The notes beneath the pieces were generated by a model, which did not search any database, was not told the origin of the DNA, and was given only the letters and a program-made list of their open reading frames with translations. Position numbers and translations under genes: made by a program. Shown piece by piece: positions 45,601 to 57,668 of a stretch of 64,000 bases of DNA. This DNA comes from Sabethes cyaneus (lineage: Eukaryota > Arthropoda > Insecta > Diptera > Culicidae). The stretch spans positions 142,823,907 to 142,887,906 of the forward strand of contig NC_071353.1 in the NCBI RefSeq assembly GCF_943734655.1, written 5' to 3'. Each line of letters starts with the position of its first letter. Position 1 is the first letter of the stretch.

Positions 45601-48600
45601 TCGGATAAGTATGAACGGAACCAACGCAGCAACGGAGCTGCGCCAAGCTTATCCAGTTTAGCAATAGCGATTTGGTGGTTCAATTTGTCGAAAGCTACGG
45701 AAAGATCAGTGTTAATGACATCTGTTTGCGACCGAGCATCGAAACTATTTATCACGTAGGATGTAAGAGTCAAGAGATTGGTAGTCGTGGAGCGCTTGGG
45801 CATAAATCCATGTTGGTTATCAGAGATGTACAGTTTAAAAAATGCAAATACTGGTTCAAACAGGACGAGCTCAAACAGTTTCGAAATTGAGATTAGAGCA
45901 GAGATTCCCCGATAGTTATCTACGTTTTTTCCTATTTCCTACGGTCTGAAAGTTTGATATTTCCCATACTTGCTCGACCGGCAACCACTCGACGTTTTCG
46001 ATGACGAAGGCAGTCAAGACTCCGCCTTCCGTAGCTTTGCGACTGTTGAGCACACTTCGATCACAGCGAAAGACTTCGTAGTTCGGCCCAAATATCTACC
46101 GAGAGCACGTACGGTTTCGGTCAGCACAATTATCTCGTACGGACTGTCGGCGCATGCTAGCAGGTAGTCAGGAACACTCGTGTTCATACCACCAACGTTC
46201 TGGTAATAGTCGTGAACGGGATGGAGTTTTGAGAGGCCCGATGGCGATGAACTAGAAGCGAAGAACGGATCAACAGTGGGTCTGGGATCAGCGATTTCAA
46301 ACTTGCCTGGAAGGCGATTTTGGAAGCCCCGTTCCCTGCACCCGTCAGCCCGGCTGGCTGGAAAGGCTCGACTGCGGCGGGGGGGTCGGGGGCGTCCATA
46401 ATTCCATCTGCAGTGCGTCCCAGTATCACGTTGGGCGAGGAGACATACGGATGTCTGAGGTCACGGTCGTTCTGGTGGAATGTCAGTTCAGCAGTAGGAG
46501 TGTCGTCATCAACGTGTCGTTCAGTAAAGACCGATGTCGGATCATGCAAATGCGTAGTACTGGAAACACGGTACGAATCAGTCGCCGGATGTATATTAAC
46601 AAACGTGTACTTGCCGTGAAGAGAATTTGGGAAGCCCCTTTCCCCACACTCACGCGTAGGACTGGGAACGGAACGACTGATGAACGCTGGCGGCAATAGC
46701 GCGACTACGGTGGGGGGTCGGGGGCATCCATAATACTAACAACAGTGGTTTGGAGATGGCAGTAGCGTTGGGCTGACAGAAGTCGGCCAGTGGAAACTCG
46801 GTGCAGTCAAGTATCGTCGGTGTTACGGGAACTATGGTCCCTCTACTGCAGAAGTCAGCGATAGAGCTGCAGTCGAAGGGAGTTCTAAAGGGACTGGAGT
46901 TAACACCATTGGAGTTACAGATGATGAGCCAGCACCGGAGTTATCATTGTGTCCAACTAAAGGAGTAGCGGGAGGATCGGGAGCAATGGGAGGGCTTTTG
47001 CCATACCGCTGAATTCGTTCGCGCATCGTCGAATTCCCTAAATACTATTCCCTGTGGCCAAGTATCTGAGTTCAAGGCCGCATTTTTGTACGCCAGGGGA
47101 ATACCAACTTTGAAGGAAATGAAGTTGAGCGATTGAAGGTCGACCCCCTTTTTCACCAGTGAAATTACACGAACGGGCTCCTGGTTTTGTAAACCATCTC
47201 GAACAAGCCGCTCGACAACCTCAGAGGTCACGGTAGGGTTGAAACGCAGAAGGTACACCCAGAATAGCTTGGGCGGGGTGCTGACCACAAGGTTTTTGGG
47301 GTTCTCAACGAGTCTAGTGCCAGTAGTCGGTTTATTCGGGGTTTCCGAGTCACCGCGACGACGTTTAGCAGGACGATCGCGAGCTGGTATTCGCATCGGG
47401 TTTACCGCATTGACCTTATCGGCGAGTTTGGCTACCTCGTTATTGTTCCGCACGATTTCGTCTTTTAGCTCCGAGATTCCGCTCATTTGCTTTGCTACGA
47501 CGGACGATATCACGTTTCCCAGAGACGAAACGGTGCTTTTAAAACGTGCGAATTTCATAAGCCTAACGCATTCATCACACATCCAAAACAAATTGTTGTT
47601 TGACCGGACGAATTTAATCAAAGGAGCGTTGAAGCCAGCGTACCGAGTGTGACAGACTTGGTCGCAAAAACCCATGCATCTTAAAAGGACTTCCTCCTTC
47701 TTTATCGTTTTCGCACATCGATCGCAAGCGGTACAATCAGCCATTTTGACAACAAAAAAAAACGAAAATCGCGTTAGGTGTGTACCAGTAGGTATGCTCT
47801 TAGTTGCGTGCGCGAGTATCGATATTGTGGGTAACGATACGATATCGCCCAATTTATCGGCTGCTGTGCACAATGTAAACAAACAAATCCAGCAAAATAC
47901 ATAGCAGCAAATCACAAAAAATCACTTCGGTTAAATTCCAGTAGCGCTGTTTCGATAATGAAACGGCGAATAAGGCGTTTATTTACACTCAGCACGACTT
48001 TATGAACAATAAAACTAACAATAAACATGTATAAAATAGCAAAAACTTTGCGAGAAATCAGACACAAAAACAACCGCCGTTCAGTACAGTGTTGCCTGAA
48101 CTTTCAATAATGTGGTAGTATATAGAGTATATACGTCATTTTAAATACCTGCAAAAGATATTGCCTACCTCTATTTAGCATTGGAGAGCGAAATGTGATT
48201 TTATCTACAATTATTTAAAGAAATAAATGTAACATAATAATGCAATGAAGGCGCATGCTGGCAATTGCAAAACAGCGGACATTTCTGACAAAGAAACAAA
48301 TGATTCTGATTATTCCCTTAGTCTTGTTCCGATTCCTGGAGCTAAACTAAAGTGACAAGATTATTTCTAGAAGAATGCACAATGTACATATGTGATGGCA
48401 ATAGAAAATAAAATTGGGTCCATAGTGCATGTCTAAGTTATTTAGAGGCAATTGACTACATATGTATTTTTAAACTGAATGTATGTACTCGATTTAACAA
48501 TTCTTTGTTAGTAGAGTTCTTCTTTGCAAACAATTTTTAGAGAAATTCTTCTCAAGGGAAGAATTCCTCAGAACGTTTCAACAATCAACTATCAAAAATT

Positions 48601-51100
48601 AATCAATGCGGGACACCTTCCGGGACACCGGGTCATTATGACATCGCTGATTACTAATGAACAAAGTAACAGAGTTATAAAAGGGCCATAGAAGGGATAG
48701 AACTCTAGAAAGACAGCGTTTTCAACTCAAATGGAAAACGTGTTTATTACTTTTAGGTTACAGTTAGAATGCAAGAACAAAGCAACAAAGCGGATAGCTT
48801 GGCGTTGCCGTGCTGCTAGTTTAACGGTCGCAACAGATAGCAGTTGTACACTAAACACCAAGCGTCTCCATCGAATCTAAATAAAATGGAATCACGTGGT
48901 AATTTTCTTACTTCAGTTTGTGAGGATTCGAAAAAAAATGTTGGAGAGGTAGGGAGAATCCATCTTTGTCGTAAAAAGAATTTTTACATAGTCGTAATCT
49001 TTCATTTTCAGAGATTTGGTTTATAAATGAGAGCTCTTATTGACTATGCCACATGACGCTAGGACACTATAGTTACTATATATATAGTTCGGCGGATAGA
49101 AAACCAGGTGAATTGGCATCCCTGATTTATGAAATTAAATTTGAAATTATGGTGAAATGTGCAGGTTTTTACGAAAAATAATCACTGGCGGGTGTTGCAA
49201 ATGACTAGTTCTATGAAAATAAAGTGTGTTTTTTTAACATTACTCCTGCATTTTGGATTTTGAAAAGCTTTTGGCTCCGCTTTTGACGTTTATTTGGCTC
49301 CCGATTTTCTATCCGCCGAACTATATATATAGTAACTATATAGGACACGTCGTCAATCCATACATTCATCTCGAATAATTGAAAGTTTTATCCACAAAGA
49401 CAATTTAAACGGACCAAGAAAGCACTTATACCTAAATAAAAAAAAAGAAATTCATCATGAGCTACTCACCCGCTGCGTATCCTGGAAGGCCTTGAACAGC
49501 AACCGCACCAGCAGATGAATGGCGCCATTCTCGCGCAGCGGAGCGGCATTCAGCGGGCACAGTGCCAGGTTTCGAATCAGCCCGATGACAGCCTTGATCA
49601 GCGGCCAGCGTGACGGTGGATTAAGTAGCTTCACAATCACCGGCAAGCCGTACCCATTGCGTACGATGTTCTGAGCGGATTCCGACTCCGGGTGGCGTGA
49701 TGTTAGATGACGCAGAGCGCAGACGGCTGGTTCGGTGATCTCCTCACGATCACCAGCGTTGATGATGGTACCGACCAGGGCTTCCACGCCGCCCACCTGG
49801 CATACGGTGACCTTGTTGCGCTGGTTGTTACAAGTCAAATTGGAGAGGATACCGGCGGCACACGTGACAACGTTGACGTCGGATGAACCGAGTACCGTGA
49901 CCAAACCGGAGAGCAGGGTTTCCAATCCGTCAACTTTAGTGGCGGCATCCGATAGATTACGCAATGTCCACAAACAGTTTTGAACGAGTCGCTGTGATGG
50001 ATTGCCCAAATGCATGGCTAGGGCTTGCATGCCTCCAGCTTCGACAATAGCTGGCTTGTTGCTAGAGCATACGGACAATACTTTCAGAACACGAGAAGTT
50101 GTCCAGAGAAGCTTCTCATAGTCATACGAGCGCATGATGCGGACCAGTTCGTTCGGTCCGGTGGAAGCAAGAATAATCAGTTTACTTTCCTGGTTACCGT
50201 AGGCAAGAATTTGTAGGCAATCAGTTACAATGGCCAAAAATTTGACATTGTTGCGCTGCAATAGAGCGACCATTTTTTGCAGACCACCGGCTAGACGAAC
50301 TGCCATTTTGCTACCATCCTGATGCAGCAGCAGATTATGAAGTGTTGTGATGGCGTAGAACAGTACGGATTCGACCGGTGAGGATAGGAGCTTCACCAGA
50401 GCGGGTATCCCTCCGGATTTGAAAATTGCCAGCAAACCTTGACGGTGATGTGATAAATTGTGCAACGTTCCCACGGCTCCCTTGGTCGTTTCCAGATCGT
50501 TGCTTTGCGACAGAGCACGCACCAAAGCGGCGACCATTTGTGGGCTGTTCATAATGGCGTGACGTGATGCTTCCTTCTTGGACAACTGGTGGACCATCAT
50601 CGCGGTTCTGGATACTACGACCTGATCTTCGTCGTTCAACAGCTTAATCAACTCGGGAATTGCCCGAGTGGCCAGATCGGCATCGTCCTGATAGTTAATT
50701 AGATTGACCACAGCGTGCTTCAGCATTTGCGATGGTTCGGATAGGCGCTGAACAGCCGTCGGCTGCTGCGGATCGAACTGAGTGGAAGGAAACTCAATAC
50801 CCTCCTCGAGTGTTTCGGGAAACATGGCCGCACGGACACGCTGCGAGCGGGTCGTGCTCAGCTGTTGGTTCATATCGTCCACCTGGTCCTGGGTGAAGTT
50901 CTGCGAAAAACCTTGATCCATGTCGAACATCAGCGGGTCGTCTTCCATATCGTCGTCCTTGCCGCTGAGCGAGGGCACCTGCGTGACCACACCCGATTGG
51001 ATGCCGGAATCACCCATGTAGGAGTTCTGCTGCCACATCAGTGTTTGCTCCTTTGCCGAGGGCATCGGCATGTCCGATGTGTTGTAGGGGTTGTGTGACA
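39681..51100 (-). CDS. arm: Armadillo (beta-catenin)
   Basis: Exons on the minus strand: 51100-49470, 42814-42611, 42420-42148, 41656-41563 and 39937-39681, all GT-AG, with phases 0, 0, 0 and 1. With the A of a split ATG from an upstream exon this gives 819 residues; Drosophila Arm is 843. The N-terminus has the GSK3/CK1 degron core DSGIQSG. Twelve Arm repeats follow from about residue 120 (for example [20 protein letters not shown] and [20 protein letters not shown]). The C-terminal tail is Gly/Pro-rich and ends AWYDTDL, the conserved PDZ-type end. The protein links cadherin to alpha-catenin and activates Wnt targets with TCF. The first base of the large exon completes ATG (A|TG), so an upstream exon carries the A or an earlier start. 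The 6.65-kb intron before exon 42814 is full of transposons. Confidence 0.96.
41858..41870 (-). other. Possible 13-nt alternative micro-exon of armadillo
   Basis: On the minus strand AACGGCAGTCAAG is preceded by a pyrimidine-rich tract ending CTGCAG and followed by GTATCT. It would encode Asn-Gly-Ser-Gln plus one base. It enters in phase 0 and leaves in phase 1, exactly like the conserved 94-nt exon at 41563-41656, so either one but not both can join the 42148 and 39937 exons in frame. It is a prediction only. Confidence 0.35.
42815..44092. other. Armadillo intron, 3' part, no further feature
   Basis: AT-rich intron sequence with no exon, repeat or element edge recognised. Confidence 0.45.
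44093..44244. mobile_element. Small MITE-like unit with imperfect inverted ends
   Basis: 44093-44112 and 44224-44244 form an imperfect inverted repeat sharing TGTCGAGTGTCG and a GT(A/T)AGTCA tip. It directly abuts the BEL/Pao fragment. Target duplication not resolved. Confidence 0.45.
44250..45255 (-). pseudogene. BEL/Pao LTR-element fragment (integrase region)
   Basis: The minus strand reads [15 protein letters not shown] with LWWRGS, the stretch between RNase H and integrase in BEL/Pao. [10 protein letters not shown] and [20 protein letters not shown] follow, ending with [14 protein letters not shown] (H2C2 zinc-binding domain). An integrase core piece follows around 44,260-44,580 ([23 protein letters not shown]). 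Stops and shifts are present, and no LTR, gag or RT was found. Inside an armadillo intron and fused to CR1-like sequence at about 45,260. Confidence 0.75.
45260..47930 (-). mobile_element. CR1-like non-LTR element with ORF1, internally deleted
   Basis: On the minus strand, ORF1 is followed by a Pro/Ser-rich linker, then by an endonuclease start ([22 protein letters not shown]) that frameshifts near 46,080. The rest of the endonuclease is gone. RT resumes at 45,900 ([17 protein letters not shown]), [16 protein letters not shown] and [20 protein letters not shown], and ends at [12 protein letters not shown] near 45,280, where BEL/Pao sequence takes over. It is in the same family group as the 16-kb relic. 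Confidence 0.8.
46830..47744 (-). pseudogene. CR1-like ORF1 protein with PHD-type zinc finger, frameshifted
   Basis: ATG at 47744 opens [20 protein letters not shown]. The pattern C-x2-C-x2-C, then C...C..CH and C-x2-C ([11 protein letters not shown]) fits a PHD-type finger, as in ORF1 of CR1-group elements. A heptad-like region (about residues 90-125) and a basic PAKRRRGD stretch follow. Near 47,025 a frame change is needed to continue from FREFDDAR into [22 protein letters not shown]1 proteins are nucleic-acid chaperones of the retrotransposon particle. Confidence 0.75.
49060..49348. mobile_element. 273-bp MITE with perfect 36-bp TIRs and 8-bp target duplication
   Basis: TAGGACAC occurs at 49060-49067 and 49341-49348. 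Between them, 49068-49103 and 49305-49340 are perfect inverted repeats (core AGTTCGGCGGATAGAAAA). An 8-bp duplication fits hAT- or P-type transposition. No coding capacity. Located in the large armadillo intron, about 120 bases from the exon. Confidence 0.88.
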
Positions 51101-51103
51101 CTG

Positions 51104-52639
51104 AAAGACAAAGAGAACGAAAAAGAAAGCACGGAAAGCAGCGATTAATAATTTATTCGAAAATAGGCAGTCTGGCGATAATGTCTCTATGTTCGGGATT
51201 GTCACCGCGTGCGAAATTCTGCATTCATTCATACCTGGATGGGTGGGTGATGGACGGCTTGAGGACTGGATTTCTAGAGCAATTAGTGTTAGATGTTTAC
51301 CGATATGTTCGATAAGTCTATGATTATGTTTCGCAAATTATATAGAAACTTTGATGTCATAATTTTCTTTTCAGCATGAAATTTGCAGCAACTGACAGGC
51401 TGCAAATTAAAGTGTGTTCGTTTGTCATAAATATTCAACTATTGCAACCACCGCGTATCTTGTTTCTTGGAAAAAAGACAACCTGATACGCCTGAATGAA
51501 GCGACATTTGCAATGACATTAAGTGCTTGGCATGAATAACAGGTCCTCATTTCAATATATCCTTTGAATTTCATGAGGCGAAAAATGAGAAAGCAATCTT
51601 CCCCCTTTTCGAACGCATCAATATCCATTGGTTCTTTACGACGACAGCGATGACGACAACGACAACGACGGAGGCACAAAGGATCCACAAAACGCTTCTT
51701 ATCGGTTCGGTTTTCCATTGTCGCAAACGGAGCGGACAGGTTGAGCCAGGCCAACATACATATATCTGTTTGTACGCTTCTTCAAACGGAAATGTAAAAA
51801 GCGACACAAACAAGCTAAGTAGGATAAGAAGATAATTCTCTCAAGGATACCGCCGCGCCAGCCGGTAACATCAGTGCGGAAAGAGGCCCTCTTTTCGGAT
51901 TGAATCCGACGTTAAGGTAAGGTAGAATTTTCGCTCGTTTGTCAATGTGCGTTTTGGTGTTTCAGATTGACCAACCCCAATCGTGGGAAGCCCCCTTGGG
52001 AGATCGCCTCCCAATGGATAATCTCTTTGTTATTAAATTATTTCCTATTCTTTTGAAACCAGTGCTCGAACAAAGATGATGAAGGGCCGAACGTCTTAAG
52101 AGTTGAGGATGTTTGCTTTTCCGAGCGTTTAATCATTGACAAATAAATAATAACAGCCACAGCTCTTGACAATGTCCTTAGACAACTGTGACTGTGACTT
52201 GATTTTACCGGAACAGACGGCGATAGCCAGCTTCTTGGCGCCCGGAAGAGGGTGAGCTAATTCTCGTTATAATGTTTGGCTTTTCGCGTCTCTTGACGGC
52301 ACTCTCCTGCTCGATGATGTGCCTGCTGAAGTGCCACCGTTCGAGACGTTCGGTTTCTTTTGGGTGAACGATTGTATCTGCTAGGGAGCAAGGAAATGGG
52401 CATCAGGCCGACCTCCGGCCGAAATCACGATACTATAATTATATAGGATACAATTTGAATTGGTATGATTTTTCCGGTGGTTAAGGCATAATGGTGATGA
52501 AATAAATTATTTATATTCCTGTTTGTGGATTAGTAATAGTCCTTCGTAATGGATTGAAGGGAAATCAAAGACATTGAACGCACTTTCATTTAAAAAAAAG
52601 TTCTACGAGACTTGCGGACTTGCGAGACTAGTCTTCGAC
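51104..52639. other. Upstream of the armadillo exon; intron or promoter
   Basis: The acceptor TCTTTCAG (51101-51108, minus strand) shows that this is intron. A 5' exon of armadillo ending in A of ATG, or with an upstream ATG, was not recognised. Otherwise no features; low-complexity CAA/ACG stretches near 51,650. Confidence 0.4.
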
Positions 52640-52940
52640 TAATTCGTACAGACTGTCCCTACATATTACTTATTCTATGTTTAAAGGTTATTTTACTAAT
52701 GTTAAAATCATAGCACTCTGAGATATTGTCAAACTCTCTACAGCAAACATTAAACGGATTATTTTGGGCATATTGAGTACGATACACAGGAAGCCGAAGG
52801 AAATGAGGCTGGCGAGTAGGCCTTGGAGGCACGTTGATTGGAACACGGCTCAGCAAGTCGGGGCAGTCGATATTATTGCCAAGAAGGTCGAAAATGTTCA
52901 TAAAATCGAAACATTCCCGTTTGGAGGTTTCTAGAAAAAT
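52640..52940 (-). pseudogene. C-terminal ORF2 fragment of a CR1/Jockey-group element
   Basis: The minus strand reads LLGNNIDCPDLLSRVPINVP, RTQYAQNNPFNVCC and EFDNISECYDFNISKITF, parallel to the end of the 26-29 kb ORF2 (..INVPPRSLR...YGQNEP...IFN...FDF). About 280 bases, 5'-truncated. Confidence 0.65.
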
Positions 52941-53329
52941 AGTAGCCTTGAAATATTTTATATATTGCTTTCACAAGCTTACAGGTTCATGAAGAACTAT
53001 CCTATTTTGAGAAAATCATTGTTTTTTCATATCAGATCTCGGTTTTACAGACTTTTTCGATTTTTTTGACACTAATCTTGTACTGATCCAATCACGGGAA
53101 ATGAATGAAAAACTACACCGGCGTGCATACGCTGGCGCACGTGCTCCACCTTCTCTTTGCGATAAGTAAATTAGGTATTTGCGTAAAAATAGCTTCGGTT
53201 TCAAGTCAAATTTCTAATTCAGTTACAAATTAAATTTCGAGTTGAGTTTCAAGCCTAATTTAAGGACAATTCCAAGTTTAAATTCAGTTTTAACTTTATT
53301 TTTATTAAAGTGGAGGAGCGTTTGGTGAG

Positions 53330-53475
53330 AAGAATGGTAGACTGGATGAAACTGCGAAACATCGAAATGAGGCCAAAAACATACTGCGTAGTTCAATTTG
53401 TAAATGGGACTCTAACCCACACTGTCCCGGTTGGCGCCCGAGTGTTTTGACAATTGAACTATCACACCAAACAAC
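53330..53475 (-). mobile_element. tRNA-derived SINE (copy B)
   Basis: On the minus strand: an A-box-like TGATAGTTCAATTG, 40 bases later a B-box-like GGGTTAGAGTCCC, then a body shared with 17,413-17,482 (GAACTACGCA, TTTTTGGCC, TCGATGTTTCGCA). Both tRNA promoter boxes are present here, whereas the 17.4-kb copy retains only the B box. Confidence 0.65.
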
Positions 53476-53900
53476 ACTCTATATTCGACAGTCTCACACA
53501 GGGCTGTCCTACACTCAGTGCACCTATTTTGCTTTTTTAGCTGTAACACCTCAGCCAAACAAAATTCGTAAATGTTATGTATGGGGCATAAGACTGCTGA
53601 AATAAGTATTGCTTTATCTTAGTATTTACGGCGCACTCTCACTTCACACTGGGTGGTGCGCAGAAAGCGCTCTTGGTGCACCGCCCAGTATAAACTGTTA
53701 ACAGTGTTAACGGGGGGAATAGTAAAAGAAAGTAATGAAACAAAGAGTTGATAGGATCCAACAGGTTGCGGAAGAGGATCACTGAAGCATGAAGTAAACC
53801 ACTATTTTTCACAAAATAAAAGTCCCCTTGATTTTCCTAGCTATTTTGAATATGACGAAGAGAATCTGCTGATTGTTCGGAGTTAATATTTGATATTTTG

Positions 53901-55452
53901 AGTCGTGATTCGAGGAATGCCAGCAGATATTGGCTGAGAAGAATGCAGCGCGGGTAGAAATGCTGCGTAGAGCCACCCGTCAGAATGTGGAGCGATACAA
54001 ACAGAAGCGGAGGCAGCAAACCCGGCCCGGACAAGTTGGCCGGCTGTCTGCATCAACTGATTGTCAAGATTTGGGATACGGAACGACTACCAGAGGAGTG
54101 GAAAGACGGGGTTATCTGTCCTATCTACAAAAAAGGTGATAAGCCATCATTATCCTGAATGCCGCCTACAAAGTGTTGTCCCAAGTCAGCTTTCATCGAC
54201 TATCGCCAATAGCCAATAGATTTGTGGGAAGTTGGCCTGGTAACTTGGCTGGCTTCATGGAGGGTCGGTCTACAACGGACCAAATCTTTACCTTGCGGCA
54301 GATCCTCCAGAAGTGCCGCGAATTCCGAGTCCCCACGCACCACCTGTTCATCGATTTCAAAGCCGCATATGATAGCGTAAACCGACAAGAGCTATGGAAA
54401 ATTTTGGACGAAAACGGCTTTCCGGGTAAGCTTACTATACCTATCATGGCTACGATGGAATCTCGGGTGGATTGTCGGACCCATTCGAATCTCGCAGGGG
54501 ACTTCGACAAGGAGATGGTCTTTCCTGCCTGCTATTCAACATTGCGCTTGAAGGTGTTATAAGACGAGCGGCGATCGAAATGTGGCGCCCAATTTTCAAT
54601 CAATCAAGTCAATTTATTTGCTTCGCTGACGACGTGGAAGCTGTCGGCAGAACATTTGAGGCGTTGGAAGATCAGTACACCAGACTAAAACGCGAAGCAG
54701 AGAAGATTGGATTGAAGAGAAATACGTCTAAAACGAAGTATATGCTGGTGGGCGGGACCGAGTGCGACAGGGCCCGCTTGGGCAGTACCGTGATAATCGA
54801 CGGGGATGAGTTCGAGGTAGTCGACGAGTTCGTATACCTTGGCTCACTGGCAACAGAGGACAAAAATACCAGCCGTGAGATTAAAAGGCGTATTATCAGC
54901 GGAAGTCGGGCCTACTACGGACTCCACAAACACTTGCGGTCGAACAATTTGAGCCCCCGTACAAAGTGCACACTGTACAAAACGCTAATTAGACCGGTTG
55001 TCCTCTACGGGCACGAAACGTGGACACTGCTAGAAGAGGACCTATGAGCACTCGGAGTTTTCGAACGGCGGGTGCTAAGAACCATCTTTGGCGGAGTGCA
55101 AGAGAACGGTGTATGGAGGCGAAGAATGAACCACGAGCTCGCGCGTCTCTACGGCGAACCAAGTATTCAGAAAGTGGTTAAAGCTGGGCGGATACGTTGG
55201 GCAGGACATGTTGCTAGAATGCCGGACAACTATCCTGCAAAAATGGTTTTCCCATCAAATCCGGTAGGAACAAGACGAAGAGGAGCACAGCGAGCGATGT
55301 GGCAAGACCAGGTGGAGCGAGATCTGGCGAGCACAAGGTGCCCGCGGAACTGGAAATCAGTTGCCATGGACCGAAATAGATGGAGAAATTATACTGCGCA
55401 GGCCTTGTCGTTAGACGTTAGGCCAATTAAGTAAGTAAGTAAGTCGTGATTC
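53901..55452 (+). mobile_element. 5'-truncated RTE copy with 11-bp target-site duplication
   Basis: AGTCGTGATTC at 53901-53911 and 55442-55452 flanks a 1.5-kb RTE fragment closely similar to the 5.4-kb element from its base 6606 onward. Deletions relative to that copy remove about 390 bp (after KQKRRQQTR), 28 bp near 54,145 (LDCENYRAI region) and about 23 bp near 54,459. A CGA to TGA change stops the frame at 55,045. FADD is intact (SQFICFADDVEAVGRTFEA). The tail is (AAGT)n rather than the AATT/AATC tail of the first copy. Confidence 0.92.
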
Positions 55453-55702
55453 AAATTATTTCCACATTTTTGTGGAAGTTGGAAAACTCGTTTATAAATG
55501 ACAAGCTGATCCGGAAAACTTCGTACTGCTACCAATTGAACCAATGACGTAAATTGTAAATCTCGGATGTACTCAAAGTATAGGCTTAGTTTTATACTTT
55601 TTTTTATCAATTTAGCCTTTGAGGGAATGGTTAATTCATTGCTGTGGGAAAGCATTAGTCAGAAATCATGCAGGCTTCATCAGTCTCTGTTTTCGAACTA
55701 TT

Positions 55703-56720
55703 TTTTTATTGGGGTAAATATTTGATTACATAAAATACTTTTCAACACTATTAGAATTGCATTATATACTATTATTATGATTTGTTACGACAATTAAGAT
55801 TATTTAACAGTAGGGATTAAAACCTACATGTAAGGAAAAAAAATCTTAATCTAATATCTAACCTAGCTAACTTACGATCTATAAAGAGACCTAATCATCG
55901 CAATAGAGGATTGCAACGATTCTTGTCGGAAACTTGAAATAATTTTGTTTGACATAGCTTCTAGGGTTTCAACACCAGTAAGTCTATGTAATTCTAATGT
56001 ACTAAACCAAGGAGGGTGCTTCAAAATCATTTTCAAAATTTTATTTTGAATCCTCTGAAGACTCTTCTTCCTTGTAATACAAAAACTTGACCAAATCGGA
56101 ACCGCATATAACATTGCCGGTCTAAAAATTTGTTTGTAAACCAACAGTTTATATTTCAGGCAAAGTCTAGAATTTCTGTTAATGAGAGGATACAAACATC
56201 TCATATATTTATTACATTTTGCTTGTATACTTTCAATGTGGTCTTTAAAATTAAGTTTTTCATCATAAAATAATCCCAAATATTTAACTTGTTCGGACCA
56301 ACTCAAAGCAACTCATTTTATCTTGATAATATTATTGCTATTTGGTTTGAAGGAAGAAGCTCTTGGCTTATGAGGCAAAACAACTAATTGAGTTTTAGAA
56401 GCATTGGGAGAAATTTTCCACTTTTGCAAGTATTTGGAGAAAATGTCCAAGCTTTTCTGCAGTCGACTACATATGACACGAAGACTTTTTGCTTTTACGG
56501 AAATGCTTGTATCGTCGCAGAATAACGACTTAGTGCAGCCAGCCGGTAATTCAGGAAGATCATATGTGTATATGTTATACAGGATTGGGCCCAAGATCGA
56601 GCCTTGAGGCACACCTGCTTTAACGGGAAATTTATCAGATTTAGAATTCTGATAGACAACCTGTAAAAATCGATCAGTTTAATAATTTTACTAGGGAACA
56701 CAATATTATGACAATTTAGA
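55703..56720 (-). mobile_element. 5'-truncated Jockey-clade (Juan-like) element
   Basis: The minus strand starts in the RT finger region (FPSKIIKLID), then PQGSILGPILYNIYTYDLPE, LFCDDTSI, and the C-terminal WSEQVKYLGLFYDEKLNFKD and KMILKHPPWFSTLELHRLTG blocks typical of mosquito Juan-like elements, with a frame break at about 56,310. The 3' UTR is about 165 bases and ends AATAAAAAAA near 55,703. The catalytic box here is CDD rather than YADD. Most of the 5' half is absent. Confidence 0.8.
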
Positions 56721-56729
56721 TTGCATTAT

Positions 56730-57668
56730 CTTTTAAAGAGCAAACAGTATCGTAAGTCTGCTAAATAATTAAAATGTATTTTTACTTTTTCTCTAGAAAC
56801 TTCAGATCCTTTGAAAACCATTTTAATATGGGACAAATATGCTTTACTTTATATATACTTTCGGTTTTAAAGGTGTGGCTGATTGCGTGTCCTCTGGTTG
56901 CAGTATCTCGATCGAACTAAATAATTAAATTTGTTGAGTGAACAAATAGATAAGTCTTCTGAGATTATACGCCCCTTCCATTTCCCTTTTCTAAAGCCTG
57001 GAGACTGTGTCTGTAAACTACGTACTTATTATTGGTTGTTATAGACGCCCCGAGTAGTTTTCGTCCATACGTTTTATTATAATTTGTAAGGTGCGTTGTT
57101 TTTGGTCGTCCCCCAACTTTTAATAGCCCACGTGGTTCATGGTTGGTCCCATACGGACTAGTTTATATTGTTCTACATGTGTATTGTTCATAGATACGCT
57201 ACTGTTTATTTATTAGGTATTTAGCTTAACTTTATGGTTCATGCAATTATAATCTTATTAATGTTCATTGTAACTAAACCATCTTTCTAGTAGTTGTTAA
57301 CTAAACATAAAACTAGATTGAAGAAAAAAACTAAACATTGAAGTATATATTGACAGACTTTGAATCAACGTAATCGCTAAATTGTGTGTATAACAAGCTA
57401 AAGAACAAAAACATATGCTTTTTTGGCCCAATTATCTCACCCCGGCTGACGGTATGTGCATATAAGTTAGGTAAACTTCCAAGTGTGCGCATTACCTGAA
57501 TAACTTTTGAGGCAGTTTTTAAATACCTAGAATTTAAAACATACCTATGGCGGTACTTAAAGGCAATACATCATCAGTCATACATCAGTCAGTTAAAGTT
57601 TCTGTCACTTGTGTTAAGAGACATTTTGAGCAGAAGTTCTTCGCTGCAACTGAGATAGATCGTAAGCT
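56730..57668. other. Intergenic or intronic, AT-rich
   Basis: No coding or repeat feature recognised between the Juan-like element and the A20-type ORF. Confidence 0.4.

Noticed and set aside
49735..51100. Plus-strand ORFs antisense to armadillo
   Set aside because: Shadows of the conserved armadillo reading frame; no domain and no codon structure of their own.
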